Origin: Holophagae bacterium
Lineage (GTDB): Bacteria; Acidobacteriota; Holophagae; Acanthopleuribacterales; Acanthopleuribacteraceae
Length of the DNA stretch: 64,000 nt
NCBI GenBank assembly: GCA_029263455.1
Contig: JAJCXM010000020.1
Location: forward strand, 122,753 to 186,752
Direction: 5' to 3'
Below the pieces are notes generated by a model. The model ran no database searches, was not told the DNA's origin, and saw only the letters and a program-made list of their open reading frames with translations. Shown one piece after another: positions 60,087 through 64,000 of this stretch (the stretch's first letter is position 1; the number at the start of each line of letters is the position of its first letter). Position numbers and translations under genes: made by a program.

Positions 60087-60136
60087 ACGTACCCCACACA
60101 CGTGGTCGGGTAATAAGAAATCCGCAACCCGCCACA

Positions 60137-60153
60137 GGTAACTGAGAGGTAAC
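60137..60153 (+). promoter_or_regulatory. Putative integrase arm-type sites, right
   Basis: GGTAAC twice with an 11-bp period (GGTAACTGAGAGGTAAC), same orientation and spacing as at 10839-10855. The 9-mer CAGGTAACT is shared exactly between one site of each pair. Confidence 0.55.
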
Positions 60154-60271
60154 AAAACCTCCCTGTTTTAGGTGTTTTCAGACGATAAACGCCTTCTTGG
60201 ATACTCGTGCATGTCTACTTAGAAACGTTGCGTGGCGCCGTTATTAGCCTTTTGAGTAACACGAAGCTAGC

Positions 60272-60317
60272 ATTCCTAATCCGAAGGTCGGGGGTTCAAA
60301 TCCCTCCGGGCGTACCA
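60272..60317 (+). repeat. attR core
   Basis: Right copy of the 46-bp core, with G at 60291 where the intact tRNA has T. It lacks the 5' part of the tRNA and is not expected to be functional. This is the original host tRNA 3' end displaced by integration. The flanking sequence differs outside the repeat on both sides. Confidence 0.93.
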
Positions 60318-60513
60318 CTTCCTAAAGATGGCCTGATTTTTTATCGCCACATAATAGGCCAACTCGGTCATCTAAAAGGACGCAAGGAGCCACGCGGTGT
60401 CAGTTGATCCCAACCACTGTGACACCAATCCCTGAAATGCAAAACATTTGTAACTTGATAAGACATCCGTGATGGTTTACTTAACTTAGATATTCCAACT
60501 AAGGCATCACCTG

Positions 60514-61092
60514 ATGGTTTACCTCTATCTTGCATTGTTTTCCATTGAACCCGTGACACAAGCAATAAAGGGCGTAATCCATGTTGCGCCAACTGTGGAT
60601 GGCATTTTTGTAGCCGTTGACGAGGACCATGACGACCTCATCGACATCTATCTCTTTGCCCAAACAGACTCAAACAAACTGGTCACGCATATCGAGACAA
60701 TGAAGGGCAAAATCGTTATTTCCGACCATTGGTTCGCGCTAACCTCAGACTCCATGTCGCTGGGTTTCACGATTGACACGAATATTGACATGATGAGCGA
60801 AGCCAAAACAATCATTGTTGGACAGGGTTTAACCATCGCGAATACTGCAGCAGAGCAATTCCTTGTTGGTGACTTTTACGCATTTGCTGTTCAGTCACAA
60901 GAACTGTCGCCAGATAACGATTGTGATGCTGGTGGATCTGGTTCCACGACGTGTCGTGTGGGTGGCTGCCATGAGTATCCATCTAGCTGCGGAACTTCGT
61001 GCGCTAGCGGTTACTATTCGTGCTGCTATTGTCTACCTAAGGGGCCCGCTCGATGCAATTGCCGTCCGCAAGGCGGAGGCGGACCACTATAA
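60514..61092 (+). CDS. Secreted cysteine-rich protein
   Basis: 192 residues. Possible signal (MVYLYLALFSIEPVTQA), a beta-rich middle (IYLFAQTDSNKLVTHIETMKG), and a Cys-rich C-terminus with about 12 Cys: CDAGGSGSTTCRVGGC and CGTSCASGYYSCCYC. The GGSGSTTC...SC-GYYSCC pattern occurs at the end of many secreted bacterial proteins of unknown function. Ribosome site weak. Host gene right of attR. Confidence 0.65.
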   Translation: MVYLYLALFSIEPVTQAIKGVIHVAPTVDGIFVAVDEDHDDLIDIYLFAQTDSNKLVTHIETMKGKIVISDHWFALTSDSMSLGFTIDTNIDMMSEAKTIIVGQGLTIANTAAEQFLVGDFYAFAVQSQELSPDNDCDAGGSGSTTCRVGGCHEYPSSCGTSCASGYYSCCYCLPKGPARCNCRPQGGGGPL

Positions 61093-61200
61093 AATTGGAG
61101 TCGTTTGTTTTCCAGGACACATTGTGCCGGCTCTTGTTGTTTATGCGTCCCGATGACGGATTGGGGCCGATTTGACTATCGATTATCTCCCATTCACACT

Positions 61201-61878
61201 TCAGGCGCTGAAGGTTGCGCCGGCTTTGGTGAGCACGTAGGCGATGTCGCGGGCGACGCCCGCTTCTTTGGGATGTGCGCTGCTTGAGAGCAGGGCCGCC
61301 GTATCGAACTCGCCACCATAGACCTTGGCTTTGGCGTCCACGTTGGCACCGAACTCCAACAATAACTGCGCCATTTCGGGTGCGTTGGATGGTACCTTCT
61401 GGCGTCGAATCTCTGTGCCGTTGGCCGCTACATAATGTAATAGCGTCGCCCGATGCCCATAACTTGATTGCATGGTCACAAGTTGCGGGTGTTCCTTGAG
61501 CATCAGTTTCAAGTGTCTGAACTCACCATGGACCAGCGCATCAATCGCTTCTTCGAAGCCTTCGTCTAACTGACCGCTCTCATGGATAACTGACTTCCAA
61601 CTCGAGAAACCGTGGTCACGAGCCATAACCAAACGCGCATCATCCAGGGAAAAAGGACTGGCATATGTTTTATCCACACCCACGCCTGCCAATGGTTTGT
61701 AATGGTTGCTGATCATCACGTAGGCGGCGCGTTGGCGATCACGGTGGGCTTGCAGCACACATTTCGCTTGCTCATCGAGTAGTTGCTCAATGCCGACATC
61801 TGCTGGCAGTTGCTCCCACAAATACTCAAAGAGCTGATCGACCGCGTCGACGTCTGATGAGCAGTAAACACTAGCCAT
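61201..61878 (-). CDS. Ankyrin-repeat-type protein
   Basis: 225 residues, GGAGGGGCACAAG before ATG. Residues ~130-215 have ankyrin-like repeats: ATLLHYVAANGTEIRRQ, MAQLLLEFGANVDAKAKVYG, DTAALLSSSAHPKEAGVARDI. N-terminal half is helical (DDARLVMARDHGFSSWKSV, an ankyrin-associated pattern seen in related proteins). Protein-protein interaction role likely. Confidence 0.8.
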   Translation of the reverse strand: MASVYCSSDVDAVDQLFEYLWEQLPADVGIEQLLDEQAKCVLQAHRDRQRAAYVMISNHYKPLAGVGVDKTYASPFSLDDARLVMARDHGFSSWKSVIHESGQLDEGFEEAIDALVHGEFRHLKLMLKEHPQLVTMQSSYGHRATLLHYVAANGTEIRRQKVPSNAPEMAQLLLEFGANVDAKAKVYGGEFDTAALLSSSAHPKEAGVARDIAYVLTKAGATFSA

Positions 61879-62076
61879 CTTGTGCCCCTCCTGATGAAGT
61901 GAAGTTTTCCGATCGGATTAAACAATTCCGAGATAACTTTATTACCACATCTAAGTTAAAAATGAACGTTCGAAATCGACTTCAGCTAGTTGGCGTGCGA
62001 CTCTGGTTTTTGTGCCGTTTCAGCATCCAACTTGTCATTTAAAAGAAGCAAACTCCCCAACATGGCACCATAACGG

Positions 62077-62110
62077 CAGAGAGCCGAAGGCTACTGCCTT
62101 CGGCTCTCTG
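62077..62110 (-). terminator. Strong hairpin downstream of rhlE
   Basis: Perfect 14-bp stem (CAGAGAGCCGAAGG / CCTTCGGCTCTCTG) with a six-base loop, 24 bp after the rhlE stop. No T run follows on either strand, so factor-dependent ending or mRNA 3' protection is more likely than intrinsic termination. Confidence 0.6.
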
Positions 62111-62133
62111 GAAATGGGTGATGTTAGTTGAGT

Positions 62134-63519
62134 CTAGAAGTCGCTAAAAGCCGAGTGCCGCGAACTGCCACTTGAACGACGGCGGCTGCCCGAACTAGGG
62201 CTACTCTCGCTATCACGTCGCCGTGATTGTCCGTTGCGGCTACCACTCGCCTTTTTACGATCGTTATTGCGATCACGACGGTCATCGCGGCGTGGTGCCG
62301 GACTATGGCGGTTAGCTGGGCGACGATCTTTCTGGAATAGGGCGCGGTTACGACCGTTAGGAATCGGCTCCGGCGCGATGCTCGGGTCTGGCTCAAAGCC
62401 AGGCATCATCACCTTAGGAATCGAGGTTCGCAAGAGGCGTTCGATGTCGCGCAGTAACTTCAGTTCATCAACGCATACTAGTGAAATCGCGCAACCATCG
62501 CGGCCAGCGCGTCCGGTTCTACCAATACGGTGAACATAGTCTTCCGCCACGTTTGGCAACTCGAAGTTAACCACGTGCGGTAGTTTGTCGATGTCCAGCC
62601 CGCGGGCTGCGATATCCGTAGCTACCAGTACGCGGACTTTACCGTTCTTGAAGTCGGCCAATGCGTGCGTTCGCGCGCTCTGGCTCTTGTTGCCGTGAAT
62701 GGCTGAAGAGCGAATGCCGTCGCGTTCCAACTGTTGAGACAGACGGTTGGCCCCGTGTTTGGTGCGTGTAAACACCAACACTTGTCGCCATTCGCCTTCT
62801 GTGATCAGTTTAGATAACAAATCCTTTTTGCGTTCACGATCCACCGGATGCATGACTTGTTCAACTTGCTCAGCCGCTGTATTCTTGCGGGCCGCTTCAA
62901 TGTGTACCGGACTATTTAACAGTCGGTCAGCAAGATTTTTAATCTCATCGGAGAAGGTGGCAGAGAAGAGTAAGTTCTGACGTTTGGGCGGCAATAGGGC
63001 CAACACGCGTTTGATGTCGTGTATGAATCCCATGTCCAACATGCGATCTGCTTCGTCTAGAACTAGAATCTCAACCTTGGAAAGATCAATGGTGCCTTGT
63101 CCCACGTGGTCGAGTAAACGGCCTGGCGTGGCGACTAAGATATCGATACCGGCGCGTAACGCGCGGATCTGCGGGTTAATGTTTACGCCGCCAAAGATAA
63201 TGCTTGATCGCAGAGAAAGGTGTTTGCCGTAGGTTCGAATGCTCTCACCCACTTGGGCGGCGAGCTCGCGGGTTGGCGTCAAAACCAGCCCTCGGATGTG
63301 ACGGCGCGATTGTCCTTGCACGCGTTCGTTAATTAATTGCAACATCGGCAGGGTGAACCCCGCCGTTTTACCGGTCCCAGTTTGGGCTCCGGCAAGTAAG
63401 TCTTTGCCCTGTAAAACCACAGGTATTGCCTGGGTTTGTACCGGGGTTGGTTGTGTGTATTTTTGATCGGCTACGGCGCGCAAAAGCGCTGCCGATAGAC
63501 CGAGTCTATCAAATGACAT
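62134..63519 (-). CDS. rhlE: ATP-dependent RNA helicase RhlE
   Basis: 461 residues. Q motif [10 protein letters not shown], Walker [18 protein letters not shown] box ([13 protein letters not shown]), SAT (FSATF), and HRIGRTGR in order. The C-terminal ~80 residues are Arg/Ser-rich and disordered, as in RhlE. The sequence [13 protein letters not shown] region, IHGNKSQ and PGFEPDPSI closely follow E. coli RhlE. Helps ribosome assembly or RNA remodelling. The C-terminal SGSSRH tail varies by species. Confidence 0.96.
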   Translation of the reverse strand: MSFDRLGLSAALLRAVADQKYTQPTPVQTQAIPVVLQGKDLLAGAQTGTGKTAGFTLPMLQLINERVQGQSRRHIRGLVLTPTRELAAQVGESIRTYGKHLSLRSSIIFGGVNINPQIRALRAGIDILVATPGRLLDHVGQGTIDLSKVEILVLDEADRMLDMGFIHDIKRVLALLPPKRQNLLFSATFSDEIKNLADRLLNSPVHIEAARKNTAAEQVEQVMHPVDRERKKDLLSKLITEGEWRQVLVFTRTKHGANRLSQQLERDGIRSSAIHGNKSQSARTHALADFKNGKVRVLVATDIAARGLDIDKLPHVVNFELPNVAEDYVHRIGRTGRAGRDGCAISLVCVDELKLLRDIERLLRTSIPKVMMPGFEPDPSIAPEPIPNGRNRALFQKDRRPANRHSPAPRRDDRRDRNNDRKKASGSRNGQSRRRDSESSPSSGSRRRSSGSSRHSAFSDF

Positions 63520-63717
63520 ATATATTAAATGCTCCTGGTTTTGGCCTACTTAAAGCGTTTCGCCTATCGGTCTAGGCTCGAAAAATTAGAAACTGGCGAT
63601 TAAGTTTGGCTCAACTCGACAGGAAATGGCGTAGACCGAAGCACGCCAAAGTAGTCATCCTAGCACAGAACAGGAAAAATAGCGCCAGATTCCGCTCAAA
63701 GGCTTCGCGAAAGCTTA

Positions 63718-63999
63718 TTAAAGCCTGGGCGCATTTCCCACCTGCTCGATAATCTGGCCTTGAATATTTCCGTCGAATATCAATCGGTTAAACAGGAGCG
63801 AGTCGGCGGATTGTTGGTACACGGCTTCAAGAACTTGTGCTTGCGTTATGTCGCCGGGACTCACGAACACGGGCCCCTTCTCGTCATAAAGCAATTTTCC
63901 TTGTGGTGAAAAGAGTTGTTGCCGCCAGGCGACAATATCGTGGCGGTTGAGAGGATATGCTAGTCGGTCTTCCATCGGAACAAATAAATGCGTGCCAAA
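63718..63999 (-). CDS. Hypothetical protein, 3' part only
   Basis: The frame is open beyond the ATG at 63975 to the window edge (FGTHLFVP precedes it), so the start is probably outside. ~93 residues seen: DIVAWRQQLFSPQGKLLYDEKGPVFVSPGDITQAQVLEAVY. No family recognised. Confidence 0.6.
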   Translation of the reverse strand, partial: FGTHLFVPMEDRLAYPLNRHDIVAWRQQLFSPQGKLLYDEKGPVFVSPGDITQAQVLEAVYQQSADSLLFNRLIFDGNIQGQIIEQVGNAPRL

Positions 64000-64000
64000 A

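Larger units (their letters stand above)
10737..60317. mobile_element. Integrated siphovirus-type prophage in tRNA-Arg
   Basis: The element is bounded by a 46-bp direct repeat with one mismatch, made of the 3' part of a tRNA-Arg gene. The integrase gene lies next to the intact tRNA copy. Between the ends there is a full set of phage modules: integration, lysogeny control, replication, recombination, packaging, head, tail and lysis. No essential structural gene is visibly missing, and only one coding frame is interrupted, at a slippery T run where programmed frameshifting is normal. Head genes are a mixture of Mu-like (portal, gpF, gp36, gpG, gp37) and lambda-like (capsid E, decorator D) families. 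Integration is by a tyrosine recombinase and there is no transposase, so this is not a Mu-type phage. Whether it is still inducible cannot be told from sequence. Confidence 0.96.

Noticed and set aside
60207..60407. Open frame crossing the attR repeat
   Set aside because: It runs through the tRNA fragment and the phage/host junction, has no ribosome site and no conserved motif; an artefact of the junction.

Overview
The window is a piece of a gammaproteobacterial chromosome with medium GC content, carrying one apparently complete integrated phage of about 49.5 kb. The host assignment rests mainly on the RhlE-type DEAD-box helicase at the right, which follows enterobacterial RhlE almost motif for motif, and on the SpoU/TrmH methylase, GlxA-type regulator and MscS channel at the left. 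I cannot name the genus. Left host flank (1-10705): a truncated DUF3108-like protein, two DJ-1/PfpI proteins (one secreted, one fused to an AraC domain) flanking a secreted beta-propeller, a TrmH-like methylase, a TetR/hydrolase pair with palindromic operators, an MscS channel, a HEPN-motif protein and a poorly recognisable small-gene region.

The phage lies between a 46-bp direct repeat formed by the 3' part of a tRNA-Arg(CCT) gene: intact tRNA at 10706-10782 (attL) and a fragment at 60272-60317 (attR). Paired GGTAAC-N5-GGTAAC sites just inside both ends look like integrase arm sites. Left phage arm, leftward (10859-16198): Ner-like regulator, a chain of small coupled genes, a C5-cytosine methyltransferase with repeated target-recognition segments, a small helix-turn-helix (excisionase-like) protein and a divergent tyrosine integrase. 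Facing Ner is a helix-turn-helix repressor fused to a Panacea (DUF4065) domain, followed by a rightward set of cargo genes (two exported proteins, then three unknown genes with non-ATG starts).

A second regulatory unit (20494-22417) has an XRE regulator and an ImmA/IrrE metalloprotease transcribed left, divergent from three small unknown genes under a consensus promoter. A further promoter with nested palindromes serves two rightward genes up to 23666.

Everything else reads leftward from the right end as a nearly continuous chain of ATGA and TAATG overlaps. First come replication and recombination genes: an exported protein, a lambda O-like initiator with iterons inside its gene, a P-like protein, an RdgC-like protein, YqaJ exonuclease, RecT, a Rad50-like ATPase, RuvC and an ExoX-like exonuclease. 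Then, from a consensus late promoter at 49813-49841, come small and large terminase, Mu gp29-like portal, Mu gpF-like head protein, prohead protease/scaffold, lambda D-like decorator, lambda E-like capsid, Mu gp36/gpG/gp37-like connectors, tail tube, a tail assembly chaperone with a -1 frameshift site, two fibre genes, tape measure, tail tip, and finally a lysis region with an M15 peptidase, a 32-residue membrane peptide and a membrane-anchored PAS protein. The morphology is a siphovirus with a mixed Mu/lambda head; no transposase, sheath or contractile baseplate gene is present.

Right host flank (60318-64000): a secreted cysteine-rich protein, an ankyrin-type protein, RhlE and a truncated unknown gene.

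Points most worth following up: the repressor-Panacea fusion together with a separate XRE/ImmA unit; the PAS protein in the lysis region; the signal peptide on a tail fibre; the T-TTT-TTT frameshift; iterons inside the initiator gene; and the paired arm sites.
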